From Angiostrongylus vasorum (taxonomy: Eukaryota; Nematoda; Chromadorea; Rhabditida; Metastrongylidae), in contig JADANN010000404.1 of assembly GCA_018806985.1 (NCBI GenBank), positions 248,001 to 312,000 on the forward strand: a DNA stretch of 64,000 nt. Direction: 5' to 3'. Below are positions 11,926 to 23,876 of this stretch, piece after piece. Position 1 is the first letter of the stretch; the number at the start of each line of letters is the position of its first letter. The notes below the pieces were generated by a model. The model had not been told where the DNA came from. It searched no databases and worked only from the letters and a program-made list of their open reading frames with translations. Position numbers and translations under genes: made by a program.

Positions 11926-14284
11926 GTAAAAAAAAACTTCCTGTGTGTTATTATGGTCCACTATGCAAATGCATTGCTGTATGGATTTGGAAATAATCTG
12001 CGTGTGTTTCGAGGCTATTTCGGTTTTAATGACCGCGCATTCTGTACAATGACCGTAGTGATTAAAATCAAGGAACGGTTAATTGTTGGCCGTATTACGG
12101 GTTAGTGAGCATTTTCGAAAAAAAATCTCCTGAAAACACCTAAGTCTAGAGAATGGTCTTTTGTACCTCAGCACTCCTGTGATGATCTACTTCAAATTAG
12201 CCATCGAACGAATATACATAGTGTGGCGAAAACGATGAAATCCGTTAAACTGAACATGGACACCATGCTGCCCCCTACGTCGTTGTAAGTTAAAGCACAG
12301 TCATCGGATCTCTTTCTAATATAATGCCACTTTTTTTCAAGCATCTCAGCAACTATTTGTTCAAAGATTGTTGAAAACGAGACCACTTTTGCTAAAATAA
12401 ATTTCCAAGCAGTTGACTTCCAACAGTAACATATTCTCAGCGATATGCATTGACCTCAATGGATACGTGAGATGAGGTGGGCATACTGGGCGATGCGCAT
12501 TGGGAACAAGTCTCTTCCTGACCGTGAGTTCTGCAGCGGTCCTTAATAGGACGGACACAATAAAAGAAAGAAAAATTCTTAAGGACCAAGAGCACTTACT
12601 ATCTGCCGTGGAAAAGCATTATGATTGGTAAGCTGTCACCCAAAATTGGGCGTCGTTGCTAATGTGTTAACAAAGTCCAATGCAATCTAACACGCGTATT
12701 TCAACTCATAATTCAAAAATCATAAGCCTTTTGTGGTCTGATAACATTTTAAAAAAAGGTATAAACTCAGCTGAAAAACTGGAGAAACGTTATCTTTAAG
12801 TGGAGCAATAAATATCAGGGAAAGAACGGCCACTTCTTTAAGGTTTCTAAACTGGGAAAAGATTAGATTAGATGGAAAATAGATATTACAACTGGAACTG
12901 CTATTCATACGCAACAGATTAACAAATCTGTCTTTCATCTCAAGATTTTTCTATGGGCTCTAAGCAAAATTCCATTTATCACAGCAGAATGTCTCTCCAA
13001 CATGTTGAAGAGAACACTTTTTCGCCCGTGGCAATCTGTTTCATAGAAAAGATATTATAATAAGCGCCAGAGCAAAATTATAAACTGTTAGAAGGCGAAA
13101 TCGTACCTTTCTTCATTAGCCAAAAGCTGATGAAATGTTGTACCAGAGTTTAATAGTTGTTTTAACATGCTGGCAAACCCATAATGATATGCTATAATAT
13201 ATAATGATATGCGGCATAGCACGTTGGAGAGCCGAGTTGTAGTAGTTTCACAACACGACATATCTAACAAAAAATGTTAGAACCAAGAATAGGGAAAAGA
13301 AATCCAGAAACTTCTCATAAACGACTGACCTTTCCTTCCTCCACTGCTTCATGAAATGGAAAGTTATGAAAACTATCCCGTCCACAAAGAAGGTTAGGAG
13401 AATATTTAGTGAGAATGTGGATGAGATCGTCCCCTTCGAGGATGCCACCAAACTTAATACTCCGGCATGCCTAAAACATAAAAATTCCGGCACAGCAATC
13501 TAAAGGTTCGTAGGCATCGTGATCAAGAGTGAAACTTTCGGCCACACTCTTTGAACAGTTCAAGTTAATTTGATCAACAAGAACTTAAAGCTTAGTGAAA
13601 TGTTACAGGCAATCTATTAGGATATTCAACTACTATAAGAGGCAAATATTAGCGAAAAAAAATACCAGATGAAGCAATGTTCCCCCATTTTCGATTCTCC
13701 AGTTTGATGTTAGTGAGCAGGTTTTCCTACTGTAACCTTCTCCTTTAAGAGAGCAAAAATGTTTTGTTGCCCCTAAGAAACCTCATCATATCACCTAATT
13801 TTACCGCCTTTACGATGTTCCGAATTGTGTTACGATCAACTTATAAAAATGCAGAAAATAAGCTGAATCGATACAACTTGGTCTGGGTCGAAATTTTCTT
13901 TGTTAAGAGCAAATTTGGTGGCAGCACTATTATACAGGTCTATTCTCAATCCTTGAAGAGATTCTTTATAGCTAATTGGTCCAAGGAAAAGCATCGTTCG
14001 AATCGTGACTTTGTTATAGAAGAACAACCGAGCAACATAAATGAGAATTTAGGAAATGTAATTTACTATTCGGCAATGTGTATTCTCAGACAACTGCAAA
14101 CAACTCTACAAAATGTGTAGATGTCAGGTGTGCAAGAAACAAAGGAAACATTTCCCAAAGAATTTGCCTGGTTAGAAGTGCTCTAGATGGCACAGGTGTT
14201 TTTCCAGAGGTTGTCGGCATACCAGTAGATCCCTCGACTTCCCTCACTAATACGAGACTCATAATTGTTGAGTAGCATCCCCTG
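11926..14284. other. No recognised gene
   Basis: About 2.4 kb of unique-looking, AT-rich sequence. The longest frame (13,764-14,120 plus, 118 codons) has no recognisable domain, no tail-end splice signal that I trust and no partner exon. A short direct repeat of 'ataatgatatgc' occurs at about 13,180-13,212. Confidence 0.4.
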
Positions 14285-15995
14285 AAAAACACTGCATACC
14301 GGTGGTACAACATATCCATCCTCCTTTATTGCATATGACGGGAGGTGGACGTGGTTATCGAAGAGATCTGAGTAGTATTCGTGAATGATTTTCTCCATTG
14401 TGGACGCTGTAACAGTTCCGTCTGGGCGTCGGAGTGCAATCGTCTTGGCCTTCCAATTGGGGGAATGATCGGTGGACTTTGCAAATGCTTTTCCCAGCCT
14501 CTGCAACTTCGACTATTACTGCTACTCCTCTCCTTAAGGTCTTCTTTTATCGACTGTCTGCATTGTTTTGCAAGTTCGGACGTTAGCTCGCGGTTGCCTG
14601 CAGTTCGTGCGATTCCACGCTGGCGTATCAGCTCGAGTGTTTCTGGAGACAGGCGTCTTTTGATGACTTTCGAACTCTCAGCTTTCATTGAGCTAACGTG
14701 AAGTTGCTGAAAGAGCCGATCGTATTCCTCGTCGATGTTATCGGCAACAGCACCTTCCCAACAGCCGACTACTGAATTGAATAAGTCCCAGTTTATGGTG
14801 GTTTAGGGACTTCGTTTTTTTGAATTTAGTGGCTTTTTTCTCCTTTCGGCGAGAAATGGAATCTTGCACTAAGAAGGCGGTGGTCTGATCCCGTGTAGAA
14901 TTTTGGGACAACAGAGACCTCGGTTAAGCAGAACAACTTCGGTTTATATAGCGTGGACTGCTTCGTTATGGTACTCTCCAGTGGGAGACTCCCTATGTCC
15001 AGCTTTGAGGGTAGGGCTTCTGGAATTGCGAGTTACCATAGATGGTCCTGGTCCTCATGATAAACTCAGAGAGCCGTTCACCCTATTCGTTCCATTCTAA
15101 TCCGTGGGTCCCAATGTAACGTTCTTCAGACAATCTTCTTGGGCCAATCCTAGCGTTGAAATGTCCAATGATGACTTTGAAGAATGTATGGTCTTCTCTG
15201 AAGAACTTCTGCAGGTCCATATAGAACGCTTCCACTTCTAGCCTCGCCATAGTTTGATGTCGGCGCGCAAACGACGAAGATTGTTAAAGCCGGTATTGAT
15301 CGAAATCTCTTTGATCGTAAATGTCCGATTCGGGTTGTTAGTTGTTCGAATGAATCGATGTTCATAGACAAACTCGTGTTGACGAAAACGCCGACGTCGC
15401 CGACTCCTTTATTGTCGCATGTTCCGAGGAACAGTTCTTCTTCGGTGTCATAGACGACATTGAATAGGTGGTGTCGTCTTGCCTCGGCCACGCCGTGACG
15501 TCGTACCTTATCCTTCTTGCTTGCATTATCAACTCTTCTATCGAAAACGCGGATGAAAGTGTGCGTGCATTGTAGGTAAAAATTGTCACCTTGGTTCGTT
15601 CGCGATTTAGGTCGCTTTGAACGGCCCTGAGATTTTGGCAGCTTCTTCGTACTCGTCCTATCCCAACACTGCCGAATCGGGAGCTCTTTCGTGGGTAAGG
15701 GGAACGAGGCCCGTCTCTTTTTACTGTTTTAGCATCTTTGATACCCATATATAGCTTGCTGGGTTCTGAACGTGGGAGCTGGGTATACTCACGGGTAGCT
15801 TGCCAGGCTCTCCCAGAGTGGGCATGAAGCTTATTTTTTGGAGGCGACTCCTAACCGCCTCCCATTTACTTCCCTTGTCACTTGATTGCAGGCTTTTGAT
15901 CAGAATTGACTCGTAGAATACAATCCGCATAAGCGATAATGCATCCACACACGCATACATGAATACACCTCTTAAATAGAGAAAGTTTGTGCCAA
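14285..15995 (-). mobile_element. RTE-1 LINE, 5' half only, decayed
   Basis: Minus-strand RTE-1 copy. The 5' untranslated region lies at about 15,995-15,600 and matches 29.1-29.4 kb. The endonuclease follows: VTIFTYNARTLSS at about 15,570, RRIRYDV, then ELFLGTCDNKGVGDVGVFVN at about 15,430-15,370 and SFEQLTTRIGHLRSKRF. The pre-RT linker ends with RRLSPETLELIRQRGIAR (about 14,640), then ALRRPDGTVTAS and HEYYSDLFDNHVHLPSY (about 14,380-14,330). Similarity stops at about 14,285, before the RT catalytic core. LINE insertions usually lose the 5' end, so losing the 3' half points to a later deletion or rearrangement. Frameshifts are present throughout. Confidence 0.88.
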
Positions 15996-16049
15996 ATCAA
16001 TAAGTTACAATGCTGAGTCTTGTTTGGTTCCCGACTGTATTTCACGGCT

Positions 16050-16190
16050 AGGTGTGATACGAAATAAAACCGCAATGATGCTGAGATATTTGCAAAACTC
16101 CGGACCGGAAAGGGTAACAGTGTGTTCGTTCCCCCACCGCAGGCACCTGTGATCTAGAGTTTTGCAAATACCATTGTGGCATCATAAAAA
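16050..16190. mobile_element. Fragment of the foldback element
   Basis: It contains 'gctgagatatttgcaaaact' followed by 'ccggaccgg' and then the inverted counterpart ending 'agttttgcaaatacc'. These are the inner parts of the foldback element at 5.10-5.43 kb. No coding capacity. It directly follows the 5' end of the RTE-1 fragment. Confidence 0.6.
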
Positions 16191-16934
16191 AGTTATACGT
16201 TCTAACCTCAGAACAGAGCTTCTGCATGCTTTCTCTGTTTTCATGTTGCAATGGAGATGTAGAATCTTCCATCATGACTTTTGTGAGACTTCATGTATGT
16301 CATTCTTCCTAAAGCAGTAGCCTTAGCCTTCTAGATGAGCTAGAAGATTTCAATAAAAGTGACGAATTTTTAAGAAATATATGCTGCATATTAAGTCAAG
16401 TTTGAATTTGCGGAGTTTCCAGCAGACACTAAATATCAAGAACTATGAGCAACACAACAGTATCGTTGGTTCCAAATTACCGACCAAGTTCCACGTGCAC
16501 AGAGGTAAACGGCGCACTTTGGATCTTATGCAAATTGACATTATTTTAAAATAATAAAAACATTGACATTTAAGAGCAACAGAATATGAACAATCAAATG
16601 CATGAAGTAGGAAGATGAACAATTGAGATCGTCATGCTAATGTTAACTATGACGTGGCTATTGTCATCAATTTAATTCCCGTTCAAACTGGATTTCAGAA
16701 GCAAGGGATAATTTATACAGGTGGGCAAAAACATAATCATAAGTTTCAACACAGAATTTGGCTATTTTCTGTCCAAGTAGCACTGTTCCAATTGGTGTAA
16801 GTGGGTTCAATCACACCACTTAGAAAAAATTAAGAGACGATTTTTAATCAGCACCACGTTCTCACTTGTCGAGTCTGGTCAAACTTGAGGTAAAAACGTA
16901 CAAAAAATATGATGGAAGAATGCGCGGATTAACC
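16191..16934. other. No recognised gene
   Basis: About 740 bp, strongly AT-rich, between a foldback fragment and a W repeat. I see no frame, RNA gene or repeat that I can support. Confidence 0.45.
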
Positions 16935-17265
16935 ATGATAGAAAGGATGAAGCTCTCCGTTTTAATAAATCCTTGCGAGATGCGCCATGCACCCGATTTA
17001 ATTAAGCATCGTTGGAGATGATTGAATGCATATTTGGCCTTAACAATGGGTTGCGGTGGCCTACGGATGTATCGAATCAGTGCTGCCATCCTCCGAGACA
17101 AGTCTCGTACCAATCTGCCCACAGCGGAGGGATTGAGGGCATAGGAAGCCATTGGCGCAGGGGGTCGATCCCGTATATATTGCAGGGCTCTTCCCACCCC
17201 TGCGTTATTCGCCGCCCATACTTGCTTCTACTCCCTCAAATAGAGAACCCTGCATCTGATTAACC
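16935..17265 (+). repeat. W repeat copy, diverged
   Basis: It shares the block order of the W repeat at 25.25-25.5 kb: 'gatgcgccatgca', 'agcatcgttggaga', 'gaatgcatat', then a GTATCG-rich block and an end near 'ctgcgttattcgccgcc'. Read on the minus strand, the end resembles the start of a tRNA-like sequence (box A type 'tggcgcagtgg', better preserved in other copies). Its divergence from the 25-kb copy is far greater than that of the copy at 1-200, so it is an older insertion. Confidence 0.65.
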
Positions 17266-17324
17266 TGCACATGAATAATAAGAGAAAGAGAATAAGAGAA
17301 AGCTTTGTCCCAATTCGCTTCTGA

Positions 17325-17665
17325 TCTAGTTAGTGAGAGTGCTCTTTGAGCTCTTTACGAAAATCATACATTCACGTAAATCAAGGATCATGGATGAGAC
17401 ACGGCATCTTGAACAAGAAGAATTCCAGCAGAGACTGCTGGACTGATTTCTTAAAAACTGTATTTATGGTCATAAAGGCCGTCGGGAGCACTACTTCGCC
17501 CATGTCCTAAGCGTTATCAACTACGATAAATCCGCTTTACACAGTCGAAATTAATGCAATCATTTCAGTGCTCGTCGACGAAGGAGTGAATTAAACCTAT
17601 ATTGGAACTCTTGTTAATTGCTATTCTAACTGCACTACGGAAATACAGCCTTTTTGTTGAGTCAT
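17325..17665 (+). pseudogene. RTE-2 reverse transcriptase remnant
   Basis: The translation resembles the middle of the RTE-2 RT seen at 1.4-1.8 kb. A degraded FTKII-like start is followed by WTDFLKTVFMVIKAVGS, then TVEINAIISVLVDEGVN and TLVNCYSNCTTEIQPF. Stops and a frameshift near 17,350 break it. It corresponds to the piece at 53,160-53,475 on the opposite strand in the outer right arm. It has lost the FADD box. Confidence 0.7.
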
Positions 17666-18059
17666 AACCATCTCCATAAGACAAGTAGTTTTAAAGGGGA
17701 ACACTTCTATGTAAGCAACAACCACTTTATTAGTCTGTTATCGTTATTATGTTTCCAAACTCAGACAGGCATAATCGATATTTTCAAAAAATTTTTGGAT
17801 TTTTGCGCCGGCTTTAAAATCGAGGCGGTACGCATAGGAATTCGAGGGGATAGCTCATATTTGGATTCTCACTCGTGCTCTGTCAAGACATCGATGAGTG
17901 TGACATCGTATAGAGCAAGACAAATAAGTCTGCTTTCAGTTCTAACGTAAAAAATCTGGAAGCTGTCTAGTGGAAAATTAAACCCATTACACAACAATCG
18001 ACTTTACTGGACTGCTTTTAGAGGCAGTCATGGCGAGTCTCGATAAGAAGTCGAGATAA

Positions 18060-18590
18060 TTATCACTATCAATGGAGCCAACAGCATTCTATCGCGTATA
18101 AATAATGGAATGACATTATTTTGTCGGCTCGCACGGTTTGAACTGGTCGCAAAAATGGTTTGATGTGAATTTATCTCTGACATCGAAAGCGGAGGTGTCA
18201 AATAATTATTGTGGCAGCCTGCAATGCAGGCAAGGTCTTGAACTCGTTGCAGAGCTGCAAGCAAAGGAACTCCTCGTTTTTTTTGCTTCACATTGCGCGG
18301 AATGCAAATGCAACCAATGAAAAAAATGCGCAGAAGATGGCATATAAGGCTGGATTTTTGAAAAAGATTCAAAAAAAGATGGTCTTTGACAGGAAAAAAA
18401 AGTACTGGGCCCTAAATCCAGTTCAAAACGGAGTAGTTTATAACTCAGCTGCCTCATAAATTCGCTTGTACCGAAAATCCTACCCATTTTATACACCAGC
18501 TCCATACTTTCTTTCACTTCGTTTATTTTGTTTTTGATATGGATTCAATGAAAATAGGCTTTCAATGAATAAATGAGGAACAAATGGAGA
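18060..18590. other. Segment present only in the left outer arm
   Basis: This segment interrupts the otherwise paired outer inverted repeat: 18,055 and 18,595 are adjacent in the right-arm counterpart near 52,740. It contains short A-runs but no recognised frame, target duplication or terminal repeat. It is either an insertion here or a deletion in the other arm. Confidence 0.5.
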
Positions 18591-19574
18591 GGAAGCAGAC
18601 ATGATCGGAGGTACAAGAAGGGTTAGCAATCGCCAAGAAATTTTTTGCAATTACAAATGTCAAGCATAAGACTTTCACAAATCGCAACCCAGAGGGTCAT
18701 AAGCAGAACTGCACTTCCAGTTTCAAATGGACATAAAGCGGAATTCCGTTTTTCCTCCTGGTCTGTGTAGAAACTCGAGTGAAGGCGGTGTCACGCGAAA
18801 ACACTGAAAAAGAGTGTGAGACGCCAAGAGCTAAAACTGAAAAAACTGGGCGAACAAAGGGCGGTGAATTGGAAATCAGGAAAGAATTATATTTAAAGAA
18901 GTCAGTGATCGAGCGTAGTGTGCGACCTGAATGACAGGCATGAGGTGAGCCGCCTGGTGGCGCGACAGCGAAGAGCGACGTGGCGCGCACTGTGCTGGCA
19001 GCACGTACGGACAAGTCTGAACACGTCAGGAGCTCAGTTTAGCGCGTGATCATGGCAATTCGCAAGTGTCGCAGAAATGCACAAAACGATGGATGGATAG
19101 ATCGGAAATGCTGCCTAATTCTTTTTCTTCATCCGAACCATCATCCCGTGATGAGCAAATGGATAGGTGGAGTCAGCGCCTGCCTTAGGATTTTTTTGCT
19201 TCCACGAATTTCATTGACTCCTAGCTCAGTCGATTGCTCTTAGAATTCTATAATGACGTGGTCGAAAGGGCAAACCGATCCTAAATGAGTATGAGACGAA
19301 GTTCCCACAACCAAAGAGATGAGAGGCCTAGTGACTTTGGTGCCTGGTCAAACCATGGATTTCGCCATACTTGACGCCAGTAGTACTTTTGGGCTATGGA
19401 CATCGCCACTTTTAAAATCACATTCTTCTAAATGGGATGAAAGTATTCCAACTTTTAAGACCATTATGATTTTTTATAAACTACGTTGTCTCTCAATCGA
19501 CATTCGTGTTTCTATTAAAGAGAGACCGAAGTGCTCTGAACGAATCAATGCTCTACGTCTAAAAGTTTGGAATT

Positions 19575-19730
19575 ATAACCTGAAGCCGAACCCACAAGCA
19601 CAAAAGTTCGAAGACGATAGCCCTCGGTGGATGCGAGGTAATCTAAGAAATGCAAGAAGTGCTGGGATTCTCAAACTAGGTGTGAAGATGGGTTATGCAA
19701 AAGGAATCGTGCAGCACACAATAATCATGT
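19575..19730 (+). mobile_element. SINE-A tail fragment
   Basis: It carries the SINE-A end blocks 'ggtggatgcgagg' and 'aagaagtgctgggatt', followed by 'aggtgtgaagatggg'. The tRNA-like head is missing. The outer right arm has the longer counterpart at 50,345-50,615 in inverse orientation, so the SINE was present before the outer duplication. Confidence 0.6.
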
Positions 19731-20859
19731 CAACTTCCTTGTGGGCAGAGGGCATTATCTATTGAAACTTCTTGAAAATTTTCAGAGCAATTACATCAGA
19801 AAAAGAGGTGCCATGAAATCGCTGCAGTCATCTAAAGGTTGCACTATTTGTATCTGGTCTTGACCAGCACACTCCGACACTCATGCCCCTCAAAATTCAA
19901 CAACACGTTTCCCATGTGACGTTGTAGAAGTTGAACGAGTTGGGCTAAGAAACCCTGCGTCGTCCATCATACTCACTAATGATCCAGCCAAACAATTCTG
20001 CGTTTCTTCTCTCATTCAATAACAACTAGCTGTGAAAATCTCCAACAACTAAGCCGGTCACTAAAAAATTTCATAAGTTCATCGCTTCCAGGACTTGGAT
20101 TCTTAAAACATCCAAATGAATAGATGTGTATCTTGTAGGCTCAGGCTCCGATCCGAGTATTAGATAATTGGCAACAATTTAACAACTTGCTTACTCCGCT
20201 TTTTTTCCAACGTTCACTTACTTGTGCACTGAGTACTTCTAGTTGTAAGAAAGGACCAGGAAGGGTTTTAGGTCCATCAAAACGCTGTCGACTAAATGAA
20301 ACTTTACGAATGTGATGTAAAAGGTCAGCGTGAGGCAGAATGCGCAATGCAAGAAAAGAACCTTCTGTAGGTAGATTTTCTTTGTAGTTTTCACGCCTAT
20401 GCACGCTAGTACACCGCAGGATTACAATTTCTTCAGGTCGTCCTTGATGCACTCGAAAGAGCTAAACGCCATGTCTGCAATAGTACCAAAGTCCGCCTCC
20501 ATTGAAATCCATGATTTAACGCCGATGACTGGAAGCCATTCTTGAGTTTTTCTTAACAGACCGCGGTTTTTTAGAACTACATGGCAAAAAAAATTTTAGT
20601 AGCGAAGCAACGAGAAGAAAATGATGTGCTTAGGCAAATGAAAGACCTACAAAATACCACAGAAACCCAAGAAGGCGATTTGTGCACAGCCGATCGCGGA
20701 GGAGATTGGTAGACAGCAGAGCTGCGGTGCCACGTACCGACCTGCTTCGCTGAGGAATACTCTATGATACGAGGGTCAAAAAAATTGACGTCGTCAATGG
20801 TCAAAAAATTATATATCACTGGATAGAGTATGAAATTGTACACTTGGTGGGTGGCTCAA

Positions 20860-21195
20860 AACGCTGACCAAAAGCGACCTTTTTATAAACCCGGGAAGCA
20901 GATGAATAAAGCGAATGGAGTTGCAGCTTCTAGTACGTTGGTTCGACACATATCTTTTGTGCTTACACTGCCATGTTTACAGTTGTTTACATGAACGTGT
21001 TCTGTTTATGTACATTGTATTCTATAAGATAATTCGGCCAAAAGACCGCAATGAAGTAACTGGAATGTACATAGAAGGTGTCAGGAGTTACCTACAAAGA
21101 ATAGGTTTCCTGGTTGGGAGGACTGGCAAGCTACCGTGAGTGTACCCAGCCGAGTGTTGGTAGCTCGGCAAACTGCGCGTGTTTACCAAAATTCC
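20860..21195 (+). mobile_element. RTE-1 5' untranslated region fragment
   Basis: It shares the landmarks of the RTE-1 5' region at 32.6-32.9 kb: 'tattctataagataattcgg', 'ccaaaagaccgcaatgaagt', a GGCGGT-like/GTTACCT block, 'gactggcaagctaccgtgag' and 'tacccagcc'. It is clearly diverged, with no coding part attached. A closely related but cleaner copy lies at 24,885-25,060 in the left palindrome arm. Confidence 0.6.
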
Positions 21196-21199
21196 AAAC

Positions 21200-21690
21200 A
21201 CAGTAAAGTAAATGAGTGTAAATGTAATAAATGAATGCAGTAAATGTGCTGGGGAAACCTACGAAGGCGATCTGTGCACAGCACATCGCAAAGGAAATAA
21301 GTAGACAGCATAGCTGCGCAAGTACGCATCACCGAGGAATACCCTGCTACACTTGCGTCGAAAACTGATCTCATTAATAGCCAACAGAGTTGTATGTCAC
21401 CGGATAAATAAGGATAAACGTTAAAAATCTCGGCGTTGATCAATCCCGAAAGGATGAGCCATGCATTCGCCTTGAATAAGCATCGTTGGAGGTAATTGAA
21501 TGCATATCTGGCCTTTACAATGACTCGCTGTGGCCTACCGATATATCGACCCAGTGCTGCTCTCTTCGAAAAGAAGTATGGCAGCAATTTGCCGACCAGG
21601 GAACGGTAGATGGCTTAGTGAGGGAAATGGAGATCGATCCTATGTGCATTTCAGGGCTCCTTCGACCACTGTGCTATACGCGCAGCTTAT
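21200..21690 (+). repeat. W repeat copy, intermediate divergence
   Basis: It matches 25,040-25,520 in block order ('gaaacctacgaaggcgat', 'tgtgcacagcacatcgca', 'cttaagcatcgttggagg'-type blocks), with many substitutions. It follows an RTE-1 5' fragment in the same arrangement as at 24.89-25.5 kb, so the two-part unit was duplicated as a whole. Its end resembles the reverse complement of a tRNA-like head. Confidence 0.7.
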
Positions 21691-21699
21691 CACTGGATA

Positions 21700-22806
21700 G
21701 AAGGCAGGATGGTACAATTGGCAAGTGGCTCGTACCCAGATAAGAGGTTAAACGCTGGTCGAAGACGACCTTTTATATCGCCGGTTCTAGCACGTCTGTT
21801 TGACACATATATTCCGTATTTACGTTAATATGTTCATGCATGTGCACGTTAGTGTGTTCTCTTTTGTGTAGATTGCGGTCAAGAGTTCACTCTGGCCAAA
21901 AGGCTGCAGTGAAGTGACTGGAACGTATGTGGGAGGCGGTGAGAAGTTACCTCCAAAAAACACGCTTTACGTCTTGACTGGGAGAGACTGGCAAGCAGTC
22001 CGTGTTGACAGCTTGGCAAGCTGCGCGTGGGAACCAAAAATTCAAACAAAGCGAAGTAATGGACCCTACTTCCCTTATCTCAAGTGGACCTCCAATACTA
22101 GAGCAGTCGTAGCGCTGAGTAGGTCGAAGGCAGGGCGGATGTAAAAATTTTATGAGCACTATAGTCTACTTGAGTTCGGACGAATTAAGATGACGACCTG
22201 TGCGCTAAAGCTAGAGGGAAAGGTACGCCGTCACCGAATTGGCCGAGACAAGAAGGATCAGTCTATGATCTCAGAACAGAATTGTTCATCAGAACATGTG
22301 ACGTTAGAGTAGTTGGTGGCATTGGCTTCTTCATTAACACAAGCTTCGCTATGAACGTTGTTCCCTTTGGGCAACTGACAAGGCCATTCCAACGTTTACA
22401 GTTGCAAGGGTGTGGATCAATACTGGCTTTGACTATCTTAGTCGTTCATTTCACTTCAGAGATTGATGCGTTCAGTATACAGTTGGAGAAGAACTGGAGG
22501 AAAGACTACACCTTCATTGTTACTAACTATTTCAACTTTAAGATTGGATGCAGAAGAACGTCAGAAGATTTCACATCGTGACTGGAAGATTCGAATAGAA
22601 CGATCAGGGTGAATGGCTGTCTGAGTGTTCATCACAACGACCGTGATCATCCCTGGTAATTCGCAATTCCAGAAACCCCATCCTCAACGTTAGAAGTGGG
22701 AGTCTCTCTTTGGAGAGTACCATAAGGAAATCGTCCACATCGTAGCAAATCAAAGGTTTTGCCCAACCATTGTCGCTGTTGCCACAAAATTCTACATCTA
22801 ATCAAA
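21700..22806 (+). mobile_element. RTE-1 5' region and endonuclease remnant
   Basis: 21,740-22,140 resembles the RTE-1 5' untranslated region ('tctggccaaaaggctgcagt', 'acctccaaaaaacacg', 'gggagagactggcaagcagt'). 22,280-22,600 translates to GGIGFFINTSFAMNVVPFGQ, then TRPFQRLQLQGCGSILALTI, which corresponds to the middle of the RTE-1 endonuclease (usual form G-V-G-V-F-V-N-T-S). Positions 22,280-22,806 are nearly identical to 25,540-26,070. The match ends at 'tctacatctaatcaaa', where the left palindrome arm's border region begins. Confidence 0.75.
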
Positions 22807-23494
22807 CATCAAATTCTACATCTACTTTTTTTCCACGTCGCCATTTCGCACGAAGATTCGAACAGGCGTTACCGCGTCGCAGGACGCGTTGCATGACTGG
22901 CCGGTGTAGCAATGTGCATGCTGGACAACAGCCGAGTTACCAAAGTTTTTCGAAGTGGATTGTGAAGTTATAAATATCTCTGTTGCAACAGAACGCTGAA
23001 TAAATAGGGTAGTAACACATAGGGTAGGCAGCCTGTTTTGTAGAAAAACATGAAGCGGAACCACCTACTCCTCTTTTCCATAAATCGACCAGCCGATTTT
23101 GGAGAATTGCAAGCTTCCAAAGGCTTTTTAGCAATTTAGCGTTTTCAATTATGGTGATGCTACAACGCAGTTAGTATAGTCAGTAATTGTACAATGATTA
23201 TAAGGCACTACAAGCTCTTTTTTTTCTGAGAGAACTCGAAATTTCTTTAAATAACGAGACAAAAGACGAGATTACTTGACTCTTGTACTATTCTACCACT
23301 CAGAGAAAACAAAAACTGAAGATTCTTAAAGGTCATGAGCGAAATTATTAGTTGCGCTCCAAACAAAAAACGCTAACACGTGAAACAATCCATGTTTCAC
23401 TCTTGAGAAGTTAACGGCAAGAAAAAAAAACACACGGAAAAAATGAAGTCTTCATTGGAATGCCTTCTTAATGAACGTATTAAATTGCGATTGT

Positions 23495-23510
23495 GGCCCT
23501 AAAGAGGTCC
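23495..23510 (-). terminator. Histone 3' stem-loop
   Basis: The minus strand reads GGACCTCTTTAGGGCC followed by ACAATCG. Six stem positions close a CTTT loop; five pair and the third (A opposite G) is mismatched. This is the replication-type histone 3' processing signal with the C-first loop I associate with nematodes. It lies 33 nt after the end of the H2B C-terminal remnant and about 490 nt downstream of, and on the same strand as, the left H3 gene. Confidence 0.75.
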
Positions 23511-23542
23511 ATTGACTTAATTTTGTTCCCAAGCACTGAAGT

Positions 23543-23635
23543 CTTACTAGTGTAGTAGCCATAGCAGTGGAGTCTTTCCCCTACAGGAATGCAAGTTCGC
23601 TCAGGCCAAGGCATGCCCCACTCTTAGTTTCTACA
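23543..23635 (-). pseudogene. Histone H2B C-terminal half, decayed
   Basis: The minus-strand translation shows ETKSGACLGLSELASL, a stop, then a frame change and YTSK at the end. It compares with the H2B stretch that runs through TAVRLLLPGELA to the KYTSSK end. The position 33 nt before a histone stem-loop fits an H2B terminus. Similarity is weak, so the identification depends on order and the stem-loop. The N-terminal half next to it points the other way, so the original gene has been broken by inversion. Confidence 0.4.
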
Positions 23636-23650
23636 AAAAGCCTCCATGCC

Positions 23651-23876
23651 ACGTATATCGTCAGCCAAAGGAGCCAAAAAAGGCAGCGAAGAGCCAGACG
23701 GCAAGACGCGCCAAAGACAAGAAGAAACACAGTCGGACGGCGAGCTACTCGATCAATATCTACCGTGCACTATGCCACGCACATCCCGATAGTTGTGTGT
23801 CCCCTAAGGCCACTTCAATCATGGACTTGTTTGATAATGATCTTTTTGACCACATAGCCAATGAAACCGTTAAGAG
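23651..23876 (+). pseudogene. Histone H2B N-terminal half, frameshifted
   Basis: Apart from one extra A, the sequence encodes SAKGAKKAAKSQTARRAKDK, KKHSRTASYSINIYRVLCHA, HPDSCVSPKATSIMDLF and DHIANETVKR. This is the H2B tail, alpha-1 and part of alpha-2 (compare S-Y-S-I-Y-I-Y-K-V-L, H-P-D-T-G, S-I-M). A run of six A near 23,680 (five in the intact version) shifts the frame after GAK. The copy ends at AAGAG followed by GTAAGA, a good splice donor, and no downstream exon follows in sense. It forms one side of an inverted repeat of about 330 bp with 24,535-24,852 that encloses the H3 gene. Confidence 0.8.

Larger units (their letters stand above)
17275..20930. repeat. Left arm of the outer, old inverted repeat
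   Basis: Read in reverse complement, this region matches 48,930-53,930 block by block. 17,280-18,055 pairs with 52,750-53,930, 18,595-19,560 with 51,645-52,735, 19,575-20,060 with 50,040-50,370, and 20,170-20,925 with 48,935-49,640. I judge the match as clearly diverged, with many substitutions and small indels. The left arm has about 530 bp (18,060-18,590) that the right lacks, and the right has about 1 kb that the left lacks. The content is an old RTE-2 piece, a SINE-A tail and unidentified repeat DNA. Confidence 0.75.

Noticed and set aside
19319..19765. 148-codon open frame on the plus strand
   Set aside because: The outer right arm has the same sequence at 51.7-52.0 kb, where the frame shifts, and the last part is SINE-A tail. 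It looks like repeat DNA that is open by chance.
23567..23857. 96-codon frame over the H2B half on the plus strand
   Set aside because: It reads H2B DNA in a wrong frame; the arginine-rich look comes from the frameshifted histone tail.
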